Below are positions 1-7,202 of a stretch of 64,000 nucleotides of DNA, in pieces. Source of the DNA: Trinickia dabaoshanensis (GTDB lineage: Bacteria; Pseudomonadota; Gammaproteobacteria; Burkholderiales; Burkholderiaceae); the NCBI RefSeq assembly GCF_002879885.1, contig NZ_PNYA01000007.1, positions 124,001 through 188,000 of the forward strand, read 5' to 3'. The notes beneath the pieces were generated by a model. That model saw nothing but the letters and a program-made list of their open reading frames with translations. It was not told the DNA's origin and did not search any database. The translations under genes and the position numbers were made by a program. Positions within the stretch are counted from its first letter, which is position 1; every line of letters begins with the position of its first letter.

Positions 1-5
1 CCGGC

Positions 6-632
6 TCACCGATGCTGAGTCGCCACCTTGAGCCCGAGCGAAATGAAAATCGTGCCGATGATCTTGCCTTGCCAGCGGGCGATCCACGAAAGGCGCTTGA
101 CCATCCGCCCCAGCGGCCGAATCGACAGCACGATGAGCGTCGTGTAAATCGAGCTGAGTCCGACGAAAATAAGCCCGAGCGTCGCGAACTGAACGAACGT
201 CGAGCCATGTTCGGGGTGGACGAACTGCGGCATGAACGCGAGGAAGAACAACGCCGTCTTCGGGTTGAGGACCTCGGCCGGAATCGCTTGGAAGAAGGCC
301 TTGGCGGGCGTGACGGATGCGGTTTTGGGTAATGACGGGTCGCTCGGCTTTTCCATCAACGCACGTACACCGAGGTAGACGAGATACACGGCGCCCACGA
401 TCTTGACGACGTTGAAAGCCAGCGCCGAGGTCATCAACAACGCGGACAATCCGACCGACGCAAACAGCGTATGGACGAAGTCTCCCGTTGCGACGCCGAG
501 TCCCGTGAGGATGCCGGTTTTGCGCCCGCCTTGTACCGTCCGGCTCAGCACCAACAGGACAGCGGGGCCGGGAATGAGAAAAAGGCCGAGAACCACCGCT
601 ACGAATGTGCTCAACGTCGAAAGATCGAACAT
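6..632 (-). CDS. LysE/RhtB family amino-acid exporter
   Basis: An inner-membrane exporter of the LysE/RhtB family, whose members pump out amino acids or their lactones. The N-terminal segment carries the family signature: a hydrophobic helix followed by the motif GPAVLLVLSRTVQGG and a second Gly-rich stretch GILTGLGVATGD. About six hydrophobic segments fit the roughly 208-residue length typical of the family. The start at 632 (MFDLSTLSTF) is preferred because the residues upstream of it are not hydrophobic and not family-like; no strong ribosome site is visible. It is transcribed away from the toxin-antitoxin pair. The substrate cannot be told from the sequence. Confidence 0.88.
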   Translation of the reverse strand: MFDLSTLSTFVAVVLGLFLIPGPAVLLVLSRTVQGGRKTGILTGLGVATGDFVHTLFASVGLSALLMTSALAFNVVKIVGAVYLVYLGVRALMEKPSDPSLPKTASVTPAKAFFQAIPAEVLNPKTALFFLAFMPQFVHPEHGSTFVQFATLGLIFVGLSSIYTTLIVLSIRPLGRMVKRLSWIARWQGKIIGTIFISLGLKVATQHR

Positions 633-978
633 AGGGAATCCGCTGTTGGAATGGTGAAAGACGCCCGGAAAGCAGGGCACCGGGCCATTCTAACCGGATG
701 AATCGGCGCTCGCTTTGCGTGACGGCCGGATTGCTCGGAGCGGCATTGGGACCGTCGTTTCACATCCAATCGGTCGGAGCAACCTTCCGTTTGGCTTAAT
801 TTTTTTCGTTGCTCCGTTCGGCATGGCCGCTCACCTCAGAATGCGCGCAACGAGAACCCGGAGGAGCCCGCTCGTCGCGCCGCTCACGTTGCTGGAATGG
901 CCTCGGTCCTTGGATCGACGCGTCACGCAAGGCAATGATGTCCGCCTAACAAAATGACGCTCACGCGCATTCACAGCT
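633..978. other. Intergenic region without a recognisable gene
   Basis: This stretch separates the divergent LysE-type exporter and the toxin-antitoxin pair. Short open frames are present but none has a family-like translation or a ribosome site. It should contain the exporter promoter on the minus strand; no clear -35/-10 pair was found. Confidence 0.5.
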
Positions 979-1006
979 TGATTTGTTGTAGCCCAGTGGC
1001 TACTAT
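979..1006 (+). promoter_or_regulatory. Promoter and palindromic operator of toxin-antitoxin operon
   Basis: A -35-like TTGATT at 979-984 and a -10-like TACTAT at 1001-1006 are separated by 16 bases. A perfect inverted repeat, GTAGCC at 988-993 and GGCTAC at 998-1003 with a 4-base spacer, overlaps the spacer and the -10. The toxin ATG follows at 1011, so transcripts would have a very short leader. Such placement fits autorepression by the toxin-antitoxin complex, as is usual for type II modules; the binding protein is inferred. Confidence 0.6.
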
Positions 1007-1010
1007 CGAC

Positions 1011-1307
1011 ATGAATGAACTTCGCATTACCCCCGAATTTGCCGACTGGATCGATACCTTGCGTGACCTTCGGGCGCGTGCACAGATTCAGGTTCGTATT
1101 CAACGCCTCGTGGACGGTAATCCGGGAGATGTAAGGCCTGTCGGTTGCGGTGTCTCCGAGTTGAGGGTTCACTGCGGTCCGGGATATCGGGTGTACTACA
1201 CAGAAAGGCGGGGTGTTTTTCTTCTGCTTCTTTGTGGCGGCGACAAGAGCACTCAGGACAGCGATATCAAACAAGCGCTGCGTATGGCTCGCGAATTGGA
1301 GGGTTGA
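1011..1307 (+). CDS. RelE/ParE-superfamily toxin, HigB-like addiction killer protein
   Basis: A 98-residue protein of the RelE/ParE fold, closest in look to the 'addiction module killer protein' (HigB-like) family. It has the family layout: an N-terminal helix-rich part ending FADWIDTLRDLRARAQIQVRIQRL, the segment GDVRPVGCGVSELRVH, the strand GYRVYYTERRG, and the C-terminal segment LLLLCGGDKSTQ followed by a DI..A helix. Members of this superfamily cleave mRNA at the ribosome or poison gyrase; which applies here cannot be said. The start at 1011 matches family length. The antitoxin gene begins two bases after its stop, so the pair is one operon in toxin-first order, as in higBA. Confidence 0.85.
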   Translation: MNELRITPEFADWIDTLRDLRARAQIQVRIQRLVDGNPGDVRPVGCGVSELRVHCGPGYRVYYTERRGVFLLLLCGGDKSTQDSDIKQALRMARELEG

Positions 1308-1309
1308 AG

Positions 1310-1606
1310 ATGGCTACGACTACGATGAGGTATGACGTTGCCGATCATCTACGCAACGAAGAGGAAATGCGGCTGTATATAGAAGCCGCGTTCCAGGAGG
1401 CGGGCGACGATGCTGCATTCATCGCCAGGGCGTTGGGCGATGTGGCCCGCGCCCGAGGGATGACGCAGATTGCGCGCGACGCCGGACTTTCTCGAGAGAG
1501 TCTGTACAAGGCGCTATCCGGGGAGCGCAGCCCGGATTTCTCCACGATGCTCAAAGTCCTGCGCGCGCTCGGCCTTCGTTTGCATCCTGAGCCATTGACT
1601 GCGTGA
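1310..1606 (+). CDS. HTH antitoxin, HigA-like (addiction module antidote)
   Basis: A 98-residue antidote protein. The C-terminal half is a Cro/CI-type helix-turn-helix: DVARARGMTQIARDAGLSRES followed by LYKALSGERSPDFSTMLKVL. The N-terminal half (DVADHLRNEEEMRLYIEAAF) matches the usual antidote N-terminus that binds the toxin. It begins two bases after the toxin stop and is preceded by a GAGGG-containing sequence within the toxin 3' end. It should neutralise the toxin and repress the operon through the palindrome at 988-1003. The family call is strong; neutralisation is inferred from the arrangement. Confidence 0.87.
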   Translation: MATTTMRYDVADHLRNEEEMRLYIEAAFQEAGDDAAFIARALGDVARARGMTQIARDAGLSRESLYKALSGERSPDFSTMLKVLRALGLRLHPEPLTA

Positions 1607-1639
1607 CCCGCGGCGCCGAAAAGTCTCCACCGTCGTTCG

Positions 1640-2060
1640 CAAACTGCCGCTGCCATCGCAGGACGTGATGACTAGCGTGCGCCGGCATGGCCCATACACC
1701 GTTCGGGCCGAAGTCCTATCTGGCGAACGAGGAAGGCTGGCTCATTTGAGCTGTCGTGACATCTCCCACCGTTCCCGAGGCCATATTCGCCGCGCTGCTC
1801 GAATATTCGATCGTGCCGCGATTCACGCCAACTAGTCCGCCCGCCGTCACGACGCTGCCCATGCCGAATTGGTCATTGATGTTGCCCAACGCATTGACTC
1901 GCAGGATTGCTCCATCGTTCTCGACGGCTAAGAGCCCTCGACACCATCGGCCTAATTGAGGTCGTCTTGTTGCATCGACGCATTGCCGTTTAGGTCGAGC
2001 GCGCGTGCGACCACACTGGTGCCGAGCTTGCCGAACCTGCCCAGAGGCGCGTCGGTCCCT
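1640..2060 (-). pseudogene. Decayed 3' end of a GLUG-motif filamentous haemagglutinin-type adhesin
   Basis: Read on the minus strand, 1730-1920 encodes a GLUG repeat: AGGLVGVNRGTIEYSSSA, then VGDVTTAQMSQPSSFA. A frameshift follows and a second frame continues DFGPNGVWAMPA and HASHHVLRWQ, which is the standard ending of such surface adhesins (SSF-GWDFG...W..P.G.THPVLRW). A third frame upstream, LGRFGKLGTSVVARALDLNGN, ends in a stop at about 1952. At least two frame breaks and no start mean it is a remnant. Exact limits are approximate. It sits beside an addiction module and may be debris of a lost larger gene. Confidence 0.68.
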
Positions 2061-2085
2061 TGCAACGTCAGCCGATCCCTCGCCG

Positions 2086-2120
2086 TATAATCAATGTGGC
2101 AAAATGTGGCGATAAGTGGC
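2086..2120 (+). promoter_or_regulatory. -10 box and phased direct repeats upstream of the dehydrogenase gene
   Basis: A perfect TATAAT lies at 2086-2091; a TTGCAA at 2060-2065 is 20 bases upstream, longer than the usual spacing. Immediately after it are three copies of T/A-GTGGC at 2095-2100, 2105-2110 and 2115-2120, exactly one helical turn apart. The gene start is at 2190. The repeats look like a cooperative binding site for a regulator, possibly the nearby LysR protein, but this is inference. Confidence 0.45.
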
Positions 2121-2189
2121 ATTATGCGCGTCGACTCCTTCGACGCGGCCCCTGGGCCGACTGTGTTCTCGCCCGCTTATCTTCACGCC

Positions 2190-4673
2190 ATGACATCCAT
2201 TCCTTCGCATTCGCGCGTCGTAATCATCGGCGGCGGCATCATCGGCTGCTCCGTTGCTTATCACCTAGCGAAAGCCGGCTGGTCCGACGTCACGCTGCTG
2301 GAACAAGGCCAGCTCTCGTGCGGCACGACGTGGCACGCGGCCGGGCTCGTCGGTCAATTGCGTTCGCAAGAAAGCATGACGCGATTGATCCGCTATTCGA
2401 CGCAGCTCTACGCCGATTTGGAAGGGGAGACCGGGCTCGCCACGGGCTGGAAGCAATGCGGATCGTTGTCGGTCGCACGCACCCGCGAGCGGATGACGCA
2501 ACTGCAACGCACGGCCGCAACGGCACAGGCGTATGGCGTGGCTTGCGAGATCGTCTCGGCGAAGCAGGCCGGCGAGCTTTGGCCGCCGATGCATACGGGC
2601 GATTTGCACGGCGCGGTGTGGCTGCCGGGAGACGGTAAAGCCAATCCGACCGATCTCACCCAATCGCTCGCTCGCGGCGCACGGATGCGCGGCGCGCGTA
2701 TCGTCGAAAACGTGCGGGTCACCGGCATTCGCACCGAGCGTTCAGATGCGGGCCGACGAGCAACGGGCGTTGCGTGGCAGGCTAAGGACGGCACGGCGGG
2801 AACGATCGGCGCCGACATCGTCGTCAATTGCGGCGGTCAATGGGCGAAGGCCATCGGGCGGCTATGCGGGGTGACCGTCCCGCTTTTCTCTGCGGAACAC
2901 TATTACATCGTCACCGGGGCCGTGCCCGGCGTTCATCCCGATCTGCCCGTCATGCGAGATCCCGATGGCTTCATCTACTTCAAAGAGGAAGTGGGCGGCT
3001 TAGTGATGGGCGGCTTCGAGCCCAATGCCAAACCGTGGGGTATGGACGGCATTCCCGACGACTTCGAATTTCAATTGCTGCCCGACGATTGGGATCAATT
3101 CGAAATTCTCATGCACAACGCGCTGGAACGCGTGCCCGCGCTCGAATCGGCCGGCGTGCGCCAGTTCTACAACGGCCCCGAATCGTTCACGCCCGACAAT
3201 CATTTCATCTTGGGCGAAGCGCCGGAGCTCAAGAACTTCTACGTCGGCGCCGGGTTCAATTCGATGGGGATCGCGTCGGCCGGCGGCGCGGGCATGGCAC
3301 TCGCCGAGTGGATCATGGCCGGCGAGCCGACCATGGACCTATGGCCCGTGGATATTCGCCGCTTCGCGCGTTTCAACGGCAACGACGCATGGCTGCACGA
3401 TCGCGTGAAAGAAACGCTGGGCTTGCACTATGCGATGCCCTGGCCGAATCGGGAGTTGGAGACGGCGCGTCCCCTGCGCCGCTCACCGCTTTACGGCGCC
3501 CTGCGCAATAGAAACGCATGCTTCGGCAGCAAGATGGGCTGGGAGCGGGCGAACGTGTTTGCACCCGCCGGCGTGGAGCCGATCATCGAATACGGCTTCG
3601 GTCGGCCAAACTGGCATGCCTGGAGCGCGGCGGAGCATCGAGCCTGCCGGGAGCGCGTCGCGCTGTTCGATCTGTCCTCGTTCGGCAAACTCTTGATCAA
3701 GGGGCGCGATGCGCAAGCGGTGCTGCAATACCTCTTCGCGAACGATGTCGCCGTCGAGCCCGGCACGTCGGTGTACACCGGCATGTTCAACGAGCGCGGC
3801 GGCTATGAATCGGACGTTACGCTGCTGCGTCTCGCCGAGGACCAGTATCTGCTCGTCACCGGATCGGCCCAGTCGACGCGCGATCTCGCCTACCTCGAAC
3901 GCCATGTGCCGATCGACCGGCATTGCATCGCGGTCGACGTGACCGGCCAATATGCCGTGCTGGCCTTGATGGGACCGCTCGCGCGTGCATTGCTGCAATG
4001 TGTATCTAGCACCGACTTCTCCGACGAGGCGTTTCCCTTCGGTGCATGCCGGCAAGTCGATCTCGGCTATGCCACCGTCCTTGCTTTGCGGCGCAGCTAT
4101 GTCGGGGAACTCGGCTGGGAGCTGTATGTTCCGGTCGAGTTTGCTGTCGGCGTCTATGAAACGCTGCACGGCGCCGGCGAGCAATTCGGTCTCATCGATG
4201 CCGGTTATTACGCATTGGAATCGCTGCGAATCGAAAAGGGCTATCGAGCGTGGGGCCGAGAGCTTACGCCCGAGCGCAATCCGTTCGAAGCAGGGCTGGC
4301 ATTCGCCTGCAAGCTCGATGAAGACATTGAATTTCGCGGACGCGAGGCACTGCTCGCATATCGAAACCAACCGTTGATGAGGCGTCTGGTCGGTTTCACC
4401 ATCGATGGTCATCCGGACAAGATGCTCTGGGGCGGCGAGGCGATTTTGCGCGATGGTGAGCCTGTTGGTTCGGTGAGCTCGGCCGCGTTCGGTCACACCC
4501 TCGGGTGTCCCGTGGCGCTCGGCTATGTCGGTGCCCAGGGCCGCCCGATCGACGACGTCTATCTCTCTACCGGCCGATACCACATCGATCTAGCGGGAGA
4601 GCGGCTCGATGCGACGCTGCACATGAAGGCGCCTTGCGTAGCGGCGTCCAATTGCATGAGAGATTCAGCGTGA
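2190..4673 (+). CDS. FAD-dependent dimethylglycine/sarcosine dehydrogenase-like protein
   Basis: An 827-residue flavoprotein with the architecture of dimethylglycine and sarcosine dehydrogenases: an N-terminal D-amino-acid-oxidase type FAD domain (residues about 10-395), a linker domain, and a C-terminal glycine-cleavage T-protein domain pair (about 460-820) that would bind tetrahydrofolate. The dinucleotide motif VVIIGGGIIGCSVAYH starts near residue 10. The conserved TTWHAAGL near residue 52 carries the His that binds FAD covalently in the mammalian enzyme. It should oxidatively demethylate an N-methyl amino acid and pass the one-carbon unit to folate. The ATG at 2190 begins the usual family start; upstream in-frame residues are not conserved. 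A LysR gene follows. The exact substrate is uncertain. Confidence 0.88.
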   Translation: MTSIPSHSRVVIIGGGIIGCSVAYHLAKAGWSDVTLLEQGQLSCGTTWHAAGLVGQLRSQESMTRLIRYSTQLYADLEGETGLATGWKQCGSLSVARTRERMTQLQRTAATAQAYGVACEIVSAKQAGELWPPMHTGDLHGAVWLPGDGKANPTDLTQSLARGARMRGARIVENVRVTGIRTERSDAGRRATGVAWQAKDGTAGTIGADIVVNCGGQWAKAIGRLCGVTVPLFSAEHYYIVTGAVPGVHPDLPVMRDPDGFIYFKEEVGGLVMGGFEPNAKPWGMDGIPDDFEFQLLPDDWDQFEILMHNALERVPALESAGVRQFYNGPESFTPDNHFILGEAPELKNFYVGAGFNSMGIASAGGAGMALAEWIMAGEPTMDLWPVDIRRFARFNGNDAWLHDRVKETLGLHYAMPWPNRELETARPLRRSPLYGALRNRNACFGSKMGWERANVFAPAGVEPIIEYGFGRPNWHAWSAAEHRACRERVALFDLSSFGKLLIKGRDAQAVLQYLFANDVAVEPGTSVYTGMFNERGGYESDVTLLRLAEDQYLLVTGSAQSTRDLAYLERHVPIDRHCIAVDVTGQYAVLALMGPLARALLQCVSSTDFSDEAFPFGACRQVDLGYATVLALRRSYVGELGWELYVPVEFAVGVYETLHGAGEQFGLIDAGYYALESLRIEKGYRAWGRELTPERNPFEAGLAFACKLDEDIEFRGREALLAYRNQPLMRRLVGFTIDGHPDKMLWGGEAILRDGEPVGSVSSAAFGHTLGCPVALGYVGAQGRPIDDVYLSTGRYHIDLAGERLDATLHMKAPCVAASNCMRDSA

Positions 4674-4683
4674 ATTTTGTCAG

Positions 4684-4705
4684 GGGCGTTGAATTAGGAA
4701 CGCCC
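4684..4705 (+). terminator. Hairpin after the dehydrogenase gene
   Basis: GGGCGTT at 4684-4690 pairs perfectly with AACGCCC at 4699-4705 around an 8-base loop, eleven bases after the stop codon. Downstream is AT-rich with only a short T run, so termination strength is uncertain. Confidence 0.4.
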
Positions 4706-4946
4706 GATTCATTTAAAAAATGGACGTAACGTTCCATCTATCTCGGGCAACGTCTAGTTGCGGATTCGTAAAAAGCCGAATAAGCAAGTCTTGCGTTAAA
4801 AACTGCCGAAAGTTAGTGTTTCGAAAGATTGCTGCTGTCCGGCGGCAAACCGTGCTGATCGATGCACCGAGCACGTCGCCGCGCAAGCGGCAATGCGTGC
4901 CGGCTCGAGACGAGATGCATGGCCATTCGGAACTAATGGCACAACG

Positions 4947-5888
4947 ATGGTGAGCCCCGACTTCAATCTGCTAGTCGTCCTCGACGCGCTTCTGTCCGAA
5001 AACAGCGTGCTGCGTGCGGCCGATACCCTTGGACTCAGCCCGTCGGCCTTGAGCCGGTCGCTGGCTCGGCTGCGCCTCATGACCGGCGATCTCCTCCTTG
5101 TTCGAGCGGGGCGCGATCTCGTGCCCACGCCGCGCGCGATCGAGTTGCGTGCGAGAGTGCGAGCCGTCGTCGAAGAGGCGCAAGCCGTGTTGTGCCCCGG
5201 GGAGCACATCGATCTGCATACGCTCAAGCGTACGTTTTCGATCCGCGCGAACGACGGTTTCGTCGAAACCTTCGCCGCACAGTTGCTCGCACAACTATCT
5301 CGCACGGCACCGCACGTGCGTTTGCGGTTCGCGCCCAAGCACGACAAGCATGTCGATGCGCTGCGAAGCGGCGAACTCGATCTCGAAGTGGGCGTGATCG
5401 GCCATTCCGGCCCGGAATTGCGCGTCCAAGCCCTGTTTCGCGACCGCTTCATCGCCGTCGTCCGAGCCGGGCATCCGTTGTGCCAAGGTGAGATCACAGC
5501 AGCGCGTTACGCTTCGTTCGGCCATATCAGCGTGTCCCGACGCGGCCTCGCGAACGGCGTAATCGACGAACAGCTCGGCCGGGCCGGCCTCGAGCGCGAG
5601 GTCATGACTGTCGTCTCGAGCTTTCCCGCCGCGCTTGCGCTCGCACGCGACTCCGACCTCGTGGCGAATATACCGGAGCGCCAAACCGAAAAGTCGCGCG
5701 GCGGCATGTTCAGTTTCCCGCTGCCGGTGCCGACCACTTGCTTGACGGTCTCTCAGATCTGGCACCCGCGCTTCGATCGCGATCCCGCGCATCGATGGCT
5801 GCGCGATTGCATGCGGCGCGTCTGTGCGCCGCCGGATGGAAGCGCGATGGAGCCCGATCTATGCGACGCCTCCCAGGGGTGCCATTGA
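4947..5888 (+). CDS. LysR-family transcriptional regulator
   Basis: A 313-residue LysR regulator. The N-terminal winged HTH is clear: FNLLVVLDALLSENSVLRAA, then DTLGLSPSALSRSLARLR. The rest is the periplasmic-binding-protein-like effector domain, of the NodD/PNP-regulator subgroup by its look (RANDGFVETFAAQLL, then GELDLEVGVIG). The ATG at 4947 is used because the HTH begins right after it. It lies between the demethylating flavoprotein gene and the biosynthetic locus and is transcribed with both, so it could control either one. Its targets are unknown. Confidence 0.87.
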   Translation: MVSPDFNLLVVLDALLSENSVLRAADTLGLSPSALSRSLARLRLMTGDLLLVRAGRDLVPTPRAIELRARVRAVVEEAQAVLCPGEHIDLHTLKRTFSIRANDGFVETFAAQLLAQLSRTAPHVRLRFAPKHDKHVDALRSGELDLEVGVIGHSGPELRVQALFRDRFIAVVRAGHPLCQGEITAARYASFGHISVSRRGLANGVIDEQLGRAGLEREVMTVVSSFPAALALARDSDLVANIPERQTEKSRGGMFSFPLPVPTTCLTVSQIWHPRFDRDPAHRWLRDCMRRVCAPPDGSAMEPDLCDASQGCH

Positions 5889-6300
5889 GCGGCCTGTCGC
5901 ACTCCTGACCCGCGGTGCAGCAAGCGCGATTCGCGGGCGGCGCAGCTCGATTCCGCCCAGATTGCGTCGTACTCAAGGATATATTGCGTTTCGCGCTCTT
6001 CCGGAGGAATTACCGGTTGGGTATGCTGGGTGCGTGAGGTTGCAGTGCGGCAATCCCGTCGGATTGCCCGAGCCGGATAGCCCTTGGCGATTATCCGGCG
6101 TTCGTGGCAACAGTCACATTCCTGCTCGTCTATCCGATCGTTGAAAAATCGCTCCCATTGGCATGGGATGCGTTCTCGTGCGGTTGCTGTTTAATATAAT
6201 TTTTATTATTGGCATTCGAGGGCCTCATGAAACCATGGTTTGCGATCCAATTCCTGCGTTTTTTGGTAGTTTTCTTGGGCGAAAGCGGTGGGAGGTTCGA
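5889..6300. other. Intergenic region with inverted repeat and AT-rich promoter-like segment
   Basis: No gene was recognised here. GCCGGATA at 6072-6079 and TATCCGGC at 6092-6099 form a perfect 8-base inverted repeat with a 12-base loop, possibly a terminator for the LysR gene or an operator. A TATAAT-like -10 at 6195-6200 lies in an AT-rich block before the LuxR-type gene, without a good -35. The AT-rich block contrasts with the GC-rich flanks. Confidence 0.4.
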
Positions 6301-6540
6301 ATGATTTCGAATGCGCTGGAAACACACTTTGCTTCGAAGGCCGTATTGAGCAATCGCGAGTGCGAAGTTTTGCGCTGGGCGGCGGAAGGCAAGACGTCGT
6401 ACGAGATCGGTTTGATTCTTGGGTTGACGGAGCGCACCATCAATTTTCATATCGCCCGTTCCATCGTCAAGCTCGGGGCATCGAACAAGACGAACGCGGT
6501 GGTGAAAGCGATGCAAAGAGGTTTGATCGAATTCGCGTAG
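6301..6540 (+). CDS. Stand-alone LuxR-type HTH protein
   Basis: A 79-residue protein that is essentially one LuxR/GerE DNA-binding domain: LSNRECEVLRWAAEGKTSYE, then IGLILGLTERTINFHIARSI and the closing helix KTNAVVKAMQRGLI. The sequence resembles the C-terminal domain of quorum-sensing LuxR regulators of this group, but there is no autoinducer-binding domain and no receiver. The start at 6301 is set by a strong GGGAGG seven bases upstream; in-frame codons further upstream (from 6163 or 6235) translate to non-conserved residues. It stands just before the biosynthetic locus and could regulate it. An unregulated HTH could also compete with full-length LuxR proteins; both ideas are inference. 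Confidence 0.8.
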   Translation: MISNALETHFASKAVLSNRECEVLRWAAEGKTSYEIGLILGLTERTINFHIARSIVKLGASNKTNAVVKAMQRGLIEFA

Positions 6541-6583
6541 CGAGCGCGGGGCGGGGCGCCGACGGCACCCCGCTCGCATAGTG

Positions 6584-7009
6584 TCAGACCGCACCCTGAA
6601 ACGAGAGCACGCGGGACTTGAATTCTTCCGGAACGGCCTGCGTCGAGTGGCTTTCGTAGTCGTACATGACGTGCGTCGAATAGGCCCGCGCAACGATCGC
6701 ATCCTCGTCTTGCGGGGCGCCGTCGCGAACCATCAAATGCTCCAACTCGAAGCTCTTCGAGCCGAATCGCGTCACGCTGCTGCGCACCGTAATCGTGTCG
6801 CCGTATTGCGCCGGTTTCAAATATTCGCACGAAGTCTTGACCATGATATGCGGCAATTTTGCCGAGTGCGGCAAGCCCAGCAAATCATGCATGTAGGTGA
6901 GATAGGCATGCTGCAAATAATCGTAATAAACGGGGCTGCTGACATGGCCAGTCGCATCCGTCTCCCGATACTTCACGGCAATATTCGTTTCGTAGCATTT
7001 TTTCGTCAT
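6584..7009 (-). CDS. 4HBT hotdog-fold acyl-CoA thioesterase
   Basis: A 141-residue single hotdog thioesterase of the YbgC/4-hydroxybenzoyl-CoA type. The N-terminal catalytic motif KYRETDATGHVSSPVYYDYL contains the conserved Asp, followed by the long helix typical of the fold. It would hydrolyse a small acyl- or aryl-CoA in the cytoplasm. GGGAGCG lies just upstream of the ATG at 7009. It is divergent from the DAHP synthase operon across 193 bases that hold a repeated motif, so both sides may share control. In tropodithietic acid clusters a thioesterase of this class (TdaD) is present; the resemblance in gene content is noted, orthology is not shown. Confidence 0.85.
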   Translation of the reverse strand: MTKKCYETNIAVKYRETDATGHVSSPVYYDYLQHAYLTYMHDLLGLPHSAKLPHIMVKTSCEYLKPAQYGDTITVRSSVTRFGSKSFELEHLMVRDGAPQDEDAIVARAYSTHVMYDYESHSTQAVPEEFKSRVLSFQGAV

Positions 7010-7082
7010 GACGCGCTCCCTTGGTGGTGAGGTCGAAGGCGACCTTGGGTGCGTGAGAATTTAATGGCAATTTTTCACTCGC

Positions 7083-7133
7083 GAAACTGTTGGAAATGGC
7101 AGATGCCGGATGTCTGCTATAAATGACAGTATC
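7083..7133 (+). promoter_or_regulatory. Motif pair in the divergent thioesterase/DAHP synthase control region
   Basis: GAAACTGT at 7083-7090 and ACAGTATC at 7126-7133 form a spaced inverted pair. The longer form AAATGACAGTATC at 7121-7133 matches 12 of 13 bases of AAATGACAGTTTC on the minus strand at 20266-20278, upstream of the other operon of the locus. Between the two is the inverted repeat GCAGA...TCTGC. A common regulator of both operons is inferred. Confidence 0.5.
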
Positions 7134-7202
7134 AAATTGACGTTTATCAAGTTCTAATTGCCGCCGTAAATCGACTATGCGAAACGAGAGCGGAGCGTCA
7201 AC

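Noticed and set aside
715-957. Plus-strand frame of 80 codons upstream of the toxin
   Set aside because: No ribosome site or recognisable sequence; composition looks random.
831-1274. Open frame of 147 codons on the minus strand across the toxin gene
   Set aside because: It is antisense to the toxin gene, its translation has no family-like features, and the toxin on the other strand is a clear family member.
3483-4583. Open frame of 366 codons antisense to the demethylating flavoprotein
   Set aside because: It is a mirror frame of a well-recognised gene with strong codon bias; the translation is low-complexity and Arg/His-rich.
6283-6305. GGTTCGAAT resembling a tRNA T-loop before the LuxR-type gene
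   Set aside because: No acceptor or anticodon stem surrounds it; it is the ribosome site and start region of the gene.
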